Positions 47,601 to 55,759 of a stretch of DNA of 64,000 nucleotides are shown here, one piece after another. The notes beneath the pieces were generated by a model. That model searched no databases and had not been told where the DNA came from. It was given only the letters and a program-made list of their open reading frames with translations. The translations under genes were made by a program, and so were the position numbers. The number at the start of each line of letters is the position of its first letter. The stretch's first letter is position 1. The stretch comes from Corydoras sp. C115 (lineage: Eukaryota; Chordata; Actinopteri; Siluriformes; Callichthyidae). The stretch spans positions 845,501 through 909,500 of the forward strand of contig JAFMOC010000157.1 in assembly GCA_019802505.1 (NCBI GenBank), read 5' to 3'.

Positions 47601-50600
47601 AGACTATTTCTTCTGGAGCAGGCCTCGAGGTCCTCACACCTGTCCTCCAGACGTTGGCATTGGGTGGTGAGCTTACCAACCGCGGTTTGTAATTCAGTGA
47701 GTTGTCCACGGTTATCTTCACCTCAGCGCTCCAATTCCCGCAGCGTTTCATCATGCGACTCGAGTTTTTGTTGCAAAGGGTTAATTAGGTTGGAAAGTTC
47801 CAGTTTCACAGCCGCAATTTCCGAACGCAAAACTGAAGTAAACGTATCCAGCTTGCCACAAGTGCCCGACTTAAGTGTGTCCATCATCGTTTGTAACACC
47901 GAAGTGCTAATCACACTTTCAGCAGAGTGGACCTCTCCCTCGGGCGCGGCGGCAGCTGGAGGAACGGCAGACTTACAGCCTAACTTAGATGATTCCATCT
48001 TACTGCGGGTAGATGATATTTTCTTCCTCAGAAAATTCTTTAAAATAGACGCAGTGTGTGTAGAACGCGCTCGAGAGCCTTTTCAGGATGAACAAATTGT
48101 TATGTTTTATTAAATTAATGAAATTTGTTTGTTTCCTCTCAGAGCAGTGGAGAAGCACGTCTACATCCTATGCATGTAACAGCGCCGTCCCTTGGCTCCA
48201 TTTATTTCTCACATTTTATTCCTGATCTTGTTTTAGATAATTCATGTTAAAAGAATTACTATGATATATTTTGCAAGTAAGATTTACTCCCTTCAGTTGA
48301 CAGTAAATTCTTTGAAAGGTGAAAAAACGGATCAAAACTTTTTTATATATTCTTGTCCAAACACAATGAATAACATCGATGCAACAAGACAACAGCCAAA
48401 TAAAATTTGTTTACATTAGCATATCAAGTCACTATTTGAAGTAATATGTTACAGTTTATCAGTTTATTACATTTTAAGTTCATGTCACATAATACCCAAA
48501 ATATACTCTTTAAAGTAGATTAGTTCAAGTCATTTGAGGCAAATCAGAGTCACTTTACTAGACTAAAACAATCTAAAACAAGTCTTGCTGTAAGACATCA
48601 TGTCAATTCAGGCCATTCAAGCAAGATGTTGTTTTCCCGCAATTTTATGTAAGTACAATGTTGTGATGATAATTTCGTATAGATTATTTTTTATAAAGTA
48701 ATATAAAAATACAGTATATATAATTTCTTTATTCTGTTCTTAGAATTAATTTGTTGTGTTTTCAGTATTGAACACTGCATTTACTTTTTAGAAAATATAT
48801 TTTGTGTATTTGAAGTCTCTAGAATGATTTTTTTGGATTTACATTTTACGATTAAAAAGGAAATGGGTGCCTCACTTTTCATCGATTTCAGATTTCACCA
48901 ATTGTTACACTGTACATCTTTGGGTTTAATTTTCAAAATAGATTAGAACTTAAATTAAAGCATAAACTTACCGTCTCATAATCTTTAAGGGCAGCTTTAA
49001 ACTTGCCCAAAGCCATGTTAGAGGTGGCTCGCCGGTAGTAGCCCTTGATGTAGTTCTTGTCGATCTCCAGGGCTCGAGTGGCATCTGCCAGGGCATAGCC
49101 ATAGCATTCTGTGCGCAGGTAAGCCAGGCTTCGGTTGCTGTAAAATATGGCATTGGAGGGATTCAGCTCCAATGCCTCAGTGTAATACTTGATTGCATTC
49201 TCGTAGTCTTTCTCTGAAATGCACAAGAGCATTTTTTCAATTTGGTTTTACGTGATTCATAAATTTTTTATAATTTCAAAAACAAAACTTTTAGTTTATG
49301 TAAATTGCAAATTCCAAAAGAAAAGAATAATACATTTACACATTTTAACTAACAAAGTGAATGGAGAACAGAACAGAATGGGCACAGTTAAGTTCGAAGG
49401 AATAATTTGATTTGACAAGAGGCATTTCATAAGAGCTGGTAGAGGTTTTTTTTTCATGTGATTTTTTCAAAATCAGAACCAAGAACAATGTGTACCATCT
49501 GTTACATTTTATGTTAATGTAAATGAGGGTAATTAAGATTGTAAGGGTTATTGGAACGTCCAATAACACTAAATATGTGATCCTTATCTGTAAAGATGTG
49601 ACTGAAATGGGTGGTAAGATAGAGAAGTGAATATTGTCACAGCACATAAATTCCATTCTTTTCATGATCACAGGCTGTGTTGAGTTTACCTGTACTACTT
49701 ATATTGCTCCATACCAAAAACTTGTTAGCGGGATTTAATGATGCAAAGATTCTTTGTAAATTCTTGATATTTCGAAAACACAAAATTATTGAGTTATAAT
49801 TTCTATCTCACCAAAAACACAAAGAAAAAAAATCTAAAAATTTAAATAGTACATAGTTTAAATTTAAATAGTTTTTCGCCAGATTAGCACTTCCAGCCTC
49901 GTTTATCAGATGGATTGTATCCATGTTAACATGTATAAATACATTGCTTATCAGTACAACTGCAGAACTGTTTTTGTTAATTTCACCAAACAAATGATTA
50001 AATGAACACAAAATCATATATCCAATGCTACTTGTTATTTTCAACTGATAAACATAAGCAAAACTGATAAAAACTGATAAAACTGAACTGTTGCATTAAA
50101 TTTTTGACAATACCATTCAATCATTAAGCAGATGTTCTAAATTGCCTCTTAGAAATAACTAGAGTTTTCCATAATTATTTTTTTTAAATTGATTTAATTA
50201 AAGCAAGTACTTGAAAAACTGGTGTGTCTTCATTCAAAGGATGGCAAAGCAGGTTATTTGCAATGAGACTACACAATTCTATCTCATGTGTAACATTGTT
50301 AGTGCTTTTGGAGGTGGACTGAGGTCAGCAGGGGCACCCTGACGATTCAGCGGCTATACACAACAAACTGCAAGGCACTGTGTATTCAGTACTTAGAATC
50401 ATCATTAACTTCAGCAATCTGAGCTATAGCAGCTTGTCTTAACAGATCCACCACCATATATTGCACATTATTGCTGTTTTAAAGTTCTACACTAAATACA
50501 GTCCATTTCAGATGCACATAGCATATATTCTTATATAACAGCTTTGTGGTTATAAGTGCCTTTATCTATCTATCTATCCTCACTCACTCACCTCACTCAA

Positions 50601-53600
50601 AATACTAAACTATAGGAAGCTGCAATAAAAGATGTTGTTAAGGATAAATGTTTGTTTTGTTGATTTAGCAGTTTCCTATTAACACATAAATTAACACATA
50701 AATATGCCAGAGTAACACTAAAAATCATCCAGAACTTGGTTGTTTTTATGTTAATCAATGTGTTAATGTAGTGTAACCAATCCCCTAGTTTCTAATTCCA
50801 ATAAAACTTTCTCCTGTCTGGATAAAGTGAAAGTCATATTCATAATCTTCTCTTGAGTCTTATTGTTCACCTGTGATTCTAACTGAATTATAAACTTGTA
50901 CATGGTTGGCCACAATAGGAAGCATGTCTATGGCCTAATAAATAGCCATGAAATATTAAGTTACAATACAGCTATTACAGCTGTGCTCCTGCCACAACAC
51001 TGTATATGAATTTGTGGACAGGTGTTTATTAATGCTCAAAACAGGAAAAGGTCAAAATGTTGGCCCATTTAATGAAAATTTTAATTAATTAACTCACTTT
51101 TACAAATGTTTCTAAAGTAAACAGAATTGAAGGGTTTACTTTAAGCATTACTGTATTCCAACACATTCACTGTCATTAAGTAAAAACAGATGAATTAATT
51201 GCCATTTAGCAGACATTAAATTTCCATTTTGAATGTAAATATTACATATTTTATTCCATTATGCACATAAAGCAACTAGTTAGTCAGTCTAACAATAAAG
51301 ATATGATACAATTAATAACAGACTACACTTAGTAGGGCTGGGGCAATGCAACGACTACATCGATTTAATCAATTACAAAAATACGTCCGTTTGCATTGCA
51401 TCGACAAGTCAACAAAATGGTGATGCCTATTGAAAAGATACATTTTTCTGGAGTGCAGCAGCTAAAAATCACCTGCATGCATGCAAGTCTGGGAGCACTT
51501 CACACAGAAACACATCAATGTGGTGCTCCGTCAGATTTGCACAGTGGAGATGGCTTTTCACAACAGTACAACTGCTATGCACGATTGTTCAAAGAGCAAA
51601 CATCCACGCCGGGATGTTTGAGCACAGTTACCTGGTGATTTAATAATTTAAAGAAAACTATTTGGGGAAAAAAAATTAATTTTTATGTCTGGTATTTTTC
51701 ATAAGACATTTCAGTAATAGTAAAAAACAACTTTTAAAAAGCATTTTTGTCTTTCAATAGTGCCCTTAAAAGCACTGTGTTTGATTAAAGAAAATATTTC
51801 AACATTAAATGTTTTTATTTTTCATTATTTTGAAGAAGTTAATTTAATTCCAAACAGAATCACATTAGAGTAATAGTAATAGAGTAATTTTAGATTAATT
51901 GACTAAAAGAAAAAAAAAAGTTAAATTAATCGATAGAAAATTAATCGGTAGGTGCAGCCCTAATACGTACAAAATACAATTGGGCTGATACAACAATTAC
52001 AAAATCTGAAATGTTAAGGGACAAAAAAAATTGATTGGTTAAGATGTTTTCATGCTTTTGAAAATTTCAACGCCAACAATTGTTTCTTATGCTGACAACA
52101 ATGTTAATCAAACTTATTAGTCTTCCCACATGCGAAAAGCATGTCTTTAAACAGAAACATTTTACAAAAGCAGTGTGCATACAGATCCCATTTTAGATGA
52201 AGTTACACGATTATGGTTAACGAACCAGCCTTGTGACTTGAAGGTCCCTGGTTCGATTCCCTGTTCAATTCCCCACAAAGTACTATGCCCGAAGTGCCCT
52301 TGGGCAAGGCACCTAACCCCAGTTGCACCCCGAAGGCAGTATACAAGGCTGCCCACCACTCCAAGAAGTGTACTTACTTCACTCAGTGTGTGTACATGTG
52401 TGTCTTTCACTGCATATATGGGTTAAATATGTAAGACAAATTCCTGTGTGGCGGCACGGTGGCTTAGTGGTTAGCACGTTCGCCTCTCAGCGCTAGGGAT
52501 TCCCGGTTCGAATCCCCATCTGGGTGGAGTTTCCATGTTCTCCCTGTGTCCGTGTGGGTTTTCTCCGGGTTCTCCGGTTTCCTCCCACAGTCCAAAAACA
52601 TGGATCAAGTTAATTGAGTTCTCTAAATTGCCCCATATAGAGTGTGTTTGAGTGTGTGAGTGTGTACCCAGCGATGGATTGGCGCCCTGTCCTGGGTCTA
52701 TCTGCCCAGCGCCCGAGACGTTCTCCCCTGGATGGGCATGGGGAACCCCACCGCGACCCTAATAGAGGATAAAGCGTGAGATAATGAATGAATGAAATTC
52801 CTGTGTGTAGTCACAGCAGGCAAAACAGATCACTATCACTTGAGTTGTTAATGCCACCAAGTATATATTCCCCAAGCGAAACGTCTTGCATTGTTTAATT
52901 TCAATAAATTAATGATAATTAAAAAAAAAAAAAACAATCTCAAATAGATTTAAACTTCTGTATTTCAAACTGTATAAGAAGCAGTTCAAACTAGCTTCAT
53001 TCAGTTTGAATACACAAATGTGCAATTGTGTATACATTTATACAGCAATATAATATCACTGTGAATACCCATTCCCTTAGCTTCTTTACATGTATGTGTA
53101 AAGTGTTCCAAAACTGTTTTACTTCTTAAGTACATGTTTGCACTAGTAATGAGTAGGCTTTTAAAACATTGTTGTACTTGTGTATAGTGACAATAAAGGA
53201 CTTTTTCTATTCTTCTAGTAGCTCAGCTTCAACAGTAATATGCTGATAAGGCACTGATGCTTTTTCAGCGAGTGATGACTAATATAATGTACATAGCAGT
53301 CAAAAAGTACCAAATAAGAACTGTTACTTTAACATTTTCTTGAACATTCTAAATCTCAACCATGTACTTTTACTGTTTTAAATGACTTTTTACACACAAC
53401 TTTCATTAATAAATAAACATTATTTAATTACCATTTTCTAAGACTTATTTCCTGCATTATTGCAAGTAAGCCGGTGACAGTAGGAGAGCAATTGCAATTT
53501 CACAGCTGCCGCCTGCTTCACCTAAAGCTTGAAACGTGTGCGGAACAGCGTGACCATAGCTACCTCACGTCAACCCACGTGAGTACCTGGCGTTCACTTA

Positions 53601-53926
53601 TGACGTCACATTGAGTTAGCCACGGCACTTAACAAAGGGATTTACTGTAACCCATTTTTTTAAAACTCCATTGGGGTAGCCTTTCTGGAGCTACAGAGCA
53701 CAATCGACTGCAGGTAGGGAATTCACCAACCGGTTATGTTGTGCAACTAAGCTAACCGGACTTTACAAGCCTGCTTAACAACAGTTCCAACAGTTCTTTC
53801 CACACGCTCGTAAACTTTCGCCAACTGTACCTCAACGTTGCCTGATAAATACGCCGTACCTTTAAAGTAATTATTCGCCTTCTCCTTGAGTTTCTCTGCC
53901 TCTGTACTCCGCTCCTCCTCCGACAT
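23165..53926 (-). CDS. ppp5c: Serine/threonine protein phosphatase 5, complete, 13 coding exons, 481 aa
   Basis: Joined exons (gene order): 53860-53926, 48972-49213, 37650-37797, 37438-37559, 36823-36888, 35819-35917, 32320-32425, 32085-32227, 31570-31657, 31400-31440, 31127-31305, 30952-31033, 23165-23227. The sum is 1446 nt, all phases agree, and all introns are GT/AG. TPR domain at residues about 10-130 (KDYENAIKYY, NPSNAIFYSNRSLAYLR, YIKGYYRRATSNMALGKF), which in known PP5 binds Hsp90 and autoinhibits the enzyme. PPP catalytic core: GDTHG (D224, H226), GDFVDRG (D253, R257), GNHE (N285, H286), MHGG (H334), RSHE (R407, H409). These align with the human metal and catalytic residues at a constant offset of 18. 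The C-terminus ends NSLMQLGMM. Human PP5 is 499 aa; the N-terminus here is shorter. Role by family: phosphatase for Hsp90 clients and co-chaperones such as Cdc37, glucocorticoid receptor and stress kinases, in cytosol and nucleus. Introns 2 (11.2 kb) and 12 (7.7 kb) are swollen by L1 and DNA transposons; introns 3, 7, 10 and 11 are only 90-94 bp. Confidence 0.98.
24703..25497 (+). pseudogene. L1 ORF1 protein remnant (RNA-binding)
   Basis: Starts MSRNLKDRSTAKTRNPAIDR. A frameshift near 24890-24900 moves the frame to a coiled-coil part (LQPIQASLQSIEQRLDSHAS), then the RRM-like part (ENRARRSNLRIIGIPEKLEG), and a second break near 25206 before MTDLLFEVFGSEKF...FPDYSADLSRRRAE. Matches L1 ORF1p in order, but at least two frameshifts inactivate it. 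Confidence 0.88.
25948..29338 (+). pseudogene. L1 ORF2 protein remnant (endonuclease and reverse transcriptase)
   Basis: Endonuclease: 'ISxNVKGL' with a TGA for the usual Trp, IIFLQETHLSK, GVAILFHKRV, LIFGGDINCV. Reverse transcriptase: MGCGKSPGPDGYGIEFYKKF, YRPISLL, DQTGFIKGHH, ALDAEKAFDRIEWDY, YADDLLLYI (about 28158-28184). C-terminus: CPRCGFNPADLVHMFWSCHK, a CxxC..H..C segment. Several frameshifts and stops (e.g. 27847, near 28030, 28519). A 134-bp piece of the RT region is also found in the endonuclease region (see separate entry). Confidence 0.93.
26551..26684 (+). repeat. 134-bp copy of the L1's own RT segment inserted in its endonuclease region
   Basis: 26551-26684 matches 28244-28377 with one visible mismatch (gcggcc versus gcagcc). 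The sequence immediately before the copy (26540-26550, ggatcgttttt) is the same as the start of the copied block, giving an 11-bp microhomology at the junction. Confidence 0.93.
30619..30766. repeat. Tandem duplication, 2 x about 74 bp
   Basis: Unit 'ttgatttttaa..aacaaaagtagacctgtagaa' through 'ttctgcttcga' occurs twice with a few differences (gagtctg versus gaatctg). In ppp5c intron 12, close to exon 12. Confidence 0.92.
30952..31033 (-). CDS. ppp5c: ppp5c exon 12
   Basis: (C)DQMGNKGAYIHLRGSDLKPE then FHQFTAV, ending at the donor GTCAGT. This weaker donor opens the 7.7-kb intron 12. Confidence 0.95.
31127..31305 (-). CDS. ppp5c: ppp5c exon 11 (RSHE motif)
   Basis: DGRSISKRGVSCQFGPDVTQ onward to CITVFSAPNY and two bases of Cys434; carries R407 and H409. 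Confidence 0.98.
31400..31440 (-). CDS. ppp5c: ppp5c exon 10 (41-nt micro-exon)
   Basis: (G)PMCDLLWSDPQLQ, bounded by acceptor ATCATCCAG and donor GTAAGA. Confidence 0.97.
31570..31657 (-). CDS. ppp5c: ppp5c exon 9 (HGG motif)
   Basis: VMHGGLFSEDGVTLDDLRKI then DRNRQPPDS and a split Gly; carries metal ligand H334. Confidence 0.98.
32085..32227 (-). CDS. ppp5c: ppp5c exon 8 (GNHE motif)
   Basis: (G)NHETDNMNQMYGFEGEVKA onward to LAQCINSKVL; carries N285 and H286. Confidence 0.98.
32320..32425 (-). CDS. ppp5c: ppp5c exon 7 (GDFVDRG motif)
   Basis: LFNGDFVDRGSFSVEVILTL onward to HLLR and the first base of Gly284; carries D253 and R257. Confidence 0.98.
32815..33175 (-). mobile_element. SINE (Mermaid-like) with 12-bp target duplication
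   Basis: Full-length minus-strand copy in ppp5c intron 6. 'cccttactttta' is repeated at 32803-32814 and 33176-33187. Confidence 0.93.
33190..34560. other. ppp5c intron 6 DNA
   Basis: AT-rich; no exon or repeat recognised apart from an A-run at 34328-34346. Confidence 0.4.
34566..34910 (-). mobile_element. Diverged SINE (Mermaid-like)
   Basis: Minus-strand copy with deletions and a decayed B-box; head 'ggatggcatggtggcttagtgg' at 34910. Confidence 0.8.
35254..35611 (+). mobile_element. SINE (Mermaid-like) with 13-bp target duplication
   Basis: Full-length plus-strand copy in ppp5c intron 6, only about 200 bp from exon 6. 'agtattttgtagt' is duplicated at 35241-35253 and 35612-35624. Confidence 0.93.
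35819..35917 (-). CDS. ppp5c: ppp5c exon 6 (GDTHG motif)
   Basis: 99 nt, 33 codons, TEKITICGDTHGQYYDLLNI onward; carries metal ligands D224 and H226. Confidence 0.98.
36495..36620. repeat. Unclassified dispersed repeat, copy A
   Basis: 'gtggtcagaggtgtgcatta', 'acggctcagacaatcagattta' and 'ggaactaccc' recur in order at 58575-58655. No family assigned. Confidence 0.55.
36823..36888 (-). CDS. ppp5c: ppp5c exon 5
   Basis: 66 nt, phase 0: MLVQVKDILSKLPSLVEISL plus KE. Acceptor TTTTTCAG, donor GTAAGA. Confidence 0.96.
37438..37559 (-). CDS. ppp5c: ppp5c exon 4
   Basis: Encodes (T)IEDEYIGPKLEDGKVTLKF...LHRKCAYQ, the linker leading into the catalytic domain. Confidence 0.97.
37650..37797 (-). CDS. 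ppp5c: ppp5c exon 3
   Basis: Encodes VVRVRPNDKDAKLKYQECNK and on to SVMDSLDIESM: the end of the TPR region and linker helix. Confidence 0.97.
38060..38590 (-). mobile_element. Decayed Tc1-like element
   Basis: Antisense blocks typical of Tc1 transposase DNA on the plus strand: 'ctggatctaggtctagacat', 'ccagtttcagccaagctaga', 'atggcctcacacttgactct', 'gcaaggtgcccaggtcctgt'. No frame survives. In ppp5c intron 2. Confidence 0.6.
38597..38649. repeat. (TA)n microsatellite
   Basis: About 26 TA units. Confidence 0.95.
40948..41240 (-). repeat. L1 RT segment, duplicate copy B
   Basis: 293 bp matching 42380-42670 almost exactly (a two-base gcgcg/gcg difference and one g/t change seen). Continuous with the rest of the L1 on its left side. 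Confidence 0.93.
41241..42379. mobile_element. CpG-rich 1.14-kb insert in the L1, unclassified
   Basis: Not L1 sequence. Includes a markedly CpG-rich part (about 41640-41750, 'gcgcgcgcgctgagcaccgt', 'gaccgcggcgcgctgacgct'). About 45 bp near its left end (41268-41315, inverted) resembles 43275-43320 of the neighbouring hAT ('gggagcgggggatt', 'cgcgcacac'). So it may be a hAT relative or fragment. No open reading frame of note. Confidence 0.5.
42380..42670 (-). repeat. L1 RT segment, duplicate copy A
   Basis: 291 bp. Continuous with the upstream part of the L1 (towards 43071). Ends abruptly at the CpG-rich insert. Confidence 0.93.
43539..45154 (-). mobile_element. Tc1-like transposon, 1616 bp, apparently complete (copy 2)
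   Basis: Same ends and length as 17038-18653 but inverted, with TA at 43537-43538 and 45155-45156. It sits inside the hAT element, so it is the youngest layer of the nest. Confidence 0.96.
43756..44778 (-). CDS. Tc1 transposase, full-length 340 aa (copy 2)
   Basis: Open from MVKAREWSQKTREEVIALHK (ATG at 44778) to ...ITGKGCCTKY. HTH domain about 1-120, linker GRGRKK, catalytic WSDETKLEL, FQQDNDPKHT and SPDLNPIENLW with DD34E spacing; GRRWTF before the second Asp. It has R12, R44, K73 and R74 where copy 1 has T, C, M and C, so it keeps the positive charge expected of a DNA-binding domain and looks like the better candidate for a working enzyme. Frame, ends and TA flanks are all intact; activity itself is not shown. 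Within ppp5c intron 2, in the same direction as ppp5c. Confidence 0.95.
   Translation of the reverse strand: MVKAREWSQKTREEVIALHKNGNGYKKIAKLLNIPRDTIGSIIRKFKLKGTVETLPGRGRKKILTATAVRYLKRNVEKNPRVTAKELKKDLSDVGTEVSAQTIRRALHNEDLHARTPRRTPLLTPKNKKSRLQYAKSHVDKPQRFWDSVLWSDETKLELFGTMDQRYVWRRKNQAYEQKNTLPTVKHGGGSIMLWGCFASNGTGKLQRVQGTMNSLQYQEILEENVMESVTNLRLGRRWTFQQDNDPKHTSKSTRAWLTMKGWNILEWPSQSPDLNPIENLWWDLKKAVAVRKPKNVTELEAFAHEEWAKIPIGRCKTLVSSYASRLKAVITGKGCCTKY
47180..47998 (-). pseudogene. L1 ORF1 protein remnant
   Basis: Begins MESSKLGCKSAVPPAAAAPE, continues through a coiled coil (LRSEIAAVKLELSNLINPLQ), a stop after LRELER, then CEDLEACSRRNSLRIIGIPE-like sequence and the C-terminal part in other frames. 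Stops and frameshifts show decay. Confidence 0.85.
48105..48965. other. ppp5c intron 2 DNA next to exon 2
   Basis: AT-rich; nothing recognised. Confidence 0.4.
48972..49213 (-). CDS. ppp5c: ppp5c exon 2 (TPR repeats)
   Basis: 242 nt. Completes the split Glu codon and encodes KDYENAIKYYTEALELNPSN...ALKDYET. Acceptor TGCATTTCAG, donor GTAAGT. Nearly identical to vertebrate PP5 TPR1-3. Confidence 0.98.
49220..51325. other. ppp5c intron 1 DNA
   Basis: AT-rich, with a short (ATCT)n at about 50563-50578. No exon or RNA gene recognised. Confidence 0.4.
51333..51962. mobile_element. Small hAT-like non-autonomous element
   Basis: Ends TAGGGCTG and CAGCCCTA as in the intron-2 hAT, with 'atcgatttaatcaattac' near one end and 'ttaatcgatagaaaattaatcgg' near the other. 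No transposase. I could not see a clean 8-bp flanking duplication, so the boundaries are less certain. Confidence 0.6.
52190..52437 (+). mobile_element. Older tRNA-derived SINE of a second family, interrupted by a Mermaid-like SINE
   Basis: B-box 'ccctggttcgattcc', then 'gcccttgggcaaggcaccta', 'ggctgcccaccactcc', 'gtgtgtctttcactgc' and 'gggttaaatatg', a common fish SINE body. It probably resumes after 52795 ('aaattcctgtgtgtagtcac'). Confidence 0.7.
52451..52794 (+). mobile_element. SINE (Mermaid-like) with perfect 13-bp target duplication
   Basis: Head 'gcggcacggtggcttagtgg', B-box 'ggttcgaatcc', (ATGA)n tail. 'aaattcctgtgtg' is duplicated at 52438-52450 and 52795-52807. Confidence 0.95.
52830..53150. 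other. ppp5c intron 1 DNA
   Basis: Nothing recognised apart from an A-run at 52921-52934. Confidence 0.4.
53155..53217 (+). repeat. Possible LINE 3' tail
   Basis: 'gtacttgtgtatagtgacaa' followed by 'taaaggactttttctattcttc' resembles the 3' end of fish non-LTR elements. No coding part. Confidence 0.35.
53577..53608. promoter_or_regulatory. E-box and full CRE in ppp5c intron 1
   Basis: CACGTG at 53577-53582 and the palindromic CRE TGACGTCA at 53601-53608, about 250-280 bp inside intron 1. Motifs are exact; function is inferred. Confidence 0.5.
53860..53926 (-). CDS. ppp5c: ppp5c exon 1 (start)
   Basis: ATG at 53926 with A at -3. It encodes MSEEERSTEAEKLKEKANNYFK and one extra base, then donor GTACGG. 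The acidic start followed by a helix matches the PP5 lead into TPR1. Confidence 0.95.
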
Positions 53927-54030
53927 CTTCTCGCTGCCGTATTCCGCTACGCTGGCTGTCAGACCGCTATCCGTGGTCGTAAAAAGTCATTCAAAAAGCG
54001 AACGACTTTGCGACAGTTCGTTGTTCTAGA
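53927..54030 (-). promoter_or_regulatory. ppp5c: ppp5c 5'UTR and core promoter region
   Basis: CpG-containing DNA just upstream of the start codon ('acgacttttt', 'gaatacggcagcgagaag' on the minus strand), without a TATA box, as expected for a housekeeping gene. The transcription start cannot be placed. Confidence 0.45.
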
Positions 54031-54034
54031 ATCC

Positions 54035-54605
54035 TCGGTGGTAATCAAGATTCTATCTCACTTCTGAATTCCAACAGATGATCGAGAATGTAATGTGTAT
54101 CCCTCATCTCGGAATAATACACCGCTCATGAATGTATGATTACAATCGTGGACTCTCATGAAATCTCTAAGTGTAGAAATCATCCGTGAATAAACGGCTT
54201 CTTCTTTCTAAGAATACATCACCCAAACATTAATAAACATGCAATTTATTGTCTGTACATTTGATATCAAATTGAGATAAAAAAACAGAATGGAACAGAA
54301 TCACACGATAGACGACATGTTTTTTTCTATTTTATTTTATTATTATAAAGGAAATACGATCATTTTTGGTGGCTATGAAATGTGACTGGATACATGTTGC
54401 ACACAATGTATCGAAACAAAAAAACAATAATATACAATAGGGAAGTTAACAATTTGTCATCGTAAATTTATATCACAATTTCACCCTTACAAGTTCCTGT
54501 AATTGGATCATGGAAAAAAAAACAGGCCAGCTACAGATATTTTTTGTTCAACATGCCACTAGAGCAGTGCTTTACAAAATAACCAAAGTATCAACATACA
54601 ACCTT
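54035..54605. other. Upstream non-coding DNA
   Basis: Nothing recognised. Confidence 0.35.
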
Positions 54606-54606
54606 T

Positions 54607-54609
<3 letters not shown>

Positions 54610-54690
<81 letters not shown>
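54610..54690. repeat. Poly-A followed by (TA)n
   Basis: About 34 A then about 23 TA units, immediately before a SINE tail. Confidence 0.95.
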
Positions 54691-54694
<4 letters not shown>

Positions 54695-55037
54695 TTCATT
54701 TATTATCTCCCGCTTTATCCTCTATTAGGGTCGCGGTGGGGTTCCCCATGCCCATCCAGGGGAGAACGTCTCGGGCGCTGGGCAGATACACCCAGGACAG
54801 GGCGCCAATCCATCGCTGGGTACACACTCACACACTCAAACACACTCTATATGGGGCAATTTAGAGAACTCAATTAACTTGATCCATGTTTTTGGACTGT
54901 GGGAGGAAACCGGAGAACCCGGAGGAAACCCACGCGCACACGGGGAGAACATGGAAACTCCACCCAGATGGGGATTCGAACCGGGAATCCCTAGCGCTGA
55001 GAGGCGAATGTGCTAACCACTAAGCCACCGTGACGCC
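54690..55037 (-). mobile_element. SINE (Mermaid-like), full length
   Basis: Minus-strand copy with intact A- and B-boxes; its tail faces the TA tract on the left. Confidence 0.92.
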
Positions 55038-55049
55038 CATATATATATA

Positions 55050-55136
55050 CCGAGACGTTCTCCCCTGGATGGGCATGGGGAACCCCACCGCGACCCTAAT
55101 AGAGGATAAAGCGGGAGATAATGAATGAATGAATGA

Positions 55137-55137
<1 letters not shown>
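55050..55137 (+). mobile_element. SINE 3' fragment, opposite orientation
   Basis: Only 'ccgagacgttctcccctgga' to the (ATGA)n tail. It mirrors the left part of the previous copy. Confidence 0.92.
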
Positions 55138-55327
<190 letters not shown>

Positions 55328-55679
55328 GCGGCACAGTGGCTTAGTGGTTAGCACTTTCGGCTCTCAGCACTAGGGATTCCCGGTTCGAATCCCCATCTGG
55401 GTGGAGTTTCCATGTTCTCCCCGTGTCTGCGTGGGTCTCCTCCGGGTTCTCCGGTTTCCTCCCACAGTCCAAAAACATGGATCAAGTCAATTGAATTCTC
55501 AAAAATTAGCCTCATATAGAGTGTGTCTGTGTGTGTGTGTGAGTGAGTGAATGTGTGCCCAGCGATGGATTGGCGCCCTGTCCTGGGTCTATCTGCCCAG
55601 CGCCTGAAATGCTCTCCCCTGGATGGGCATGGGGAACCCCACCGCGACCCCAATAGAGGATAAAGCGGGAGAAAATGAA

Positions 55680-55684
<5 letters not shown>
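55328..55684 (+). mobile_element. SINE (Mermaid-like), full length
   Basis: Plus-strand copy, inverted relative to 54690-55037, with good A- and B-boxes and an (ATGA)n tail that passes into TA repeats. Confidence 0.93.

Positions 55685-55757
<73 letters not shown>
55685..55757. repeat. (TA)n(TG)n compound microsatellite
   Basis: About 22 TA units followed by about 14 TG units. Confidence 0.95.
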
Positions 55758-55758
<1 letters not shown>

Positions 55759-55759
55759 T

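Larger units (their letters stand above)
38850..48100 (-). mobile_element. L1-type LINE, interrupted (minus strand, ppp5c intron 2)
   Basis: Reading leftwards: ORF1 from 47998, ORF2 endonuclease from about 46650, a hAT insertion at 43072-45473, reverse transcriptase, an extra 1.14-kb insert at 41241-42379 with a flanking duplication, ORF2 C-terminus to about 39520, a 3'UTR and a T-run at 38851-38859 (A-tail on the minus strand). Same orientation as ppp5c. A different subfamily from the intron-12 L1. The 5' boundary is approximate. Confidence 0.9.
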
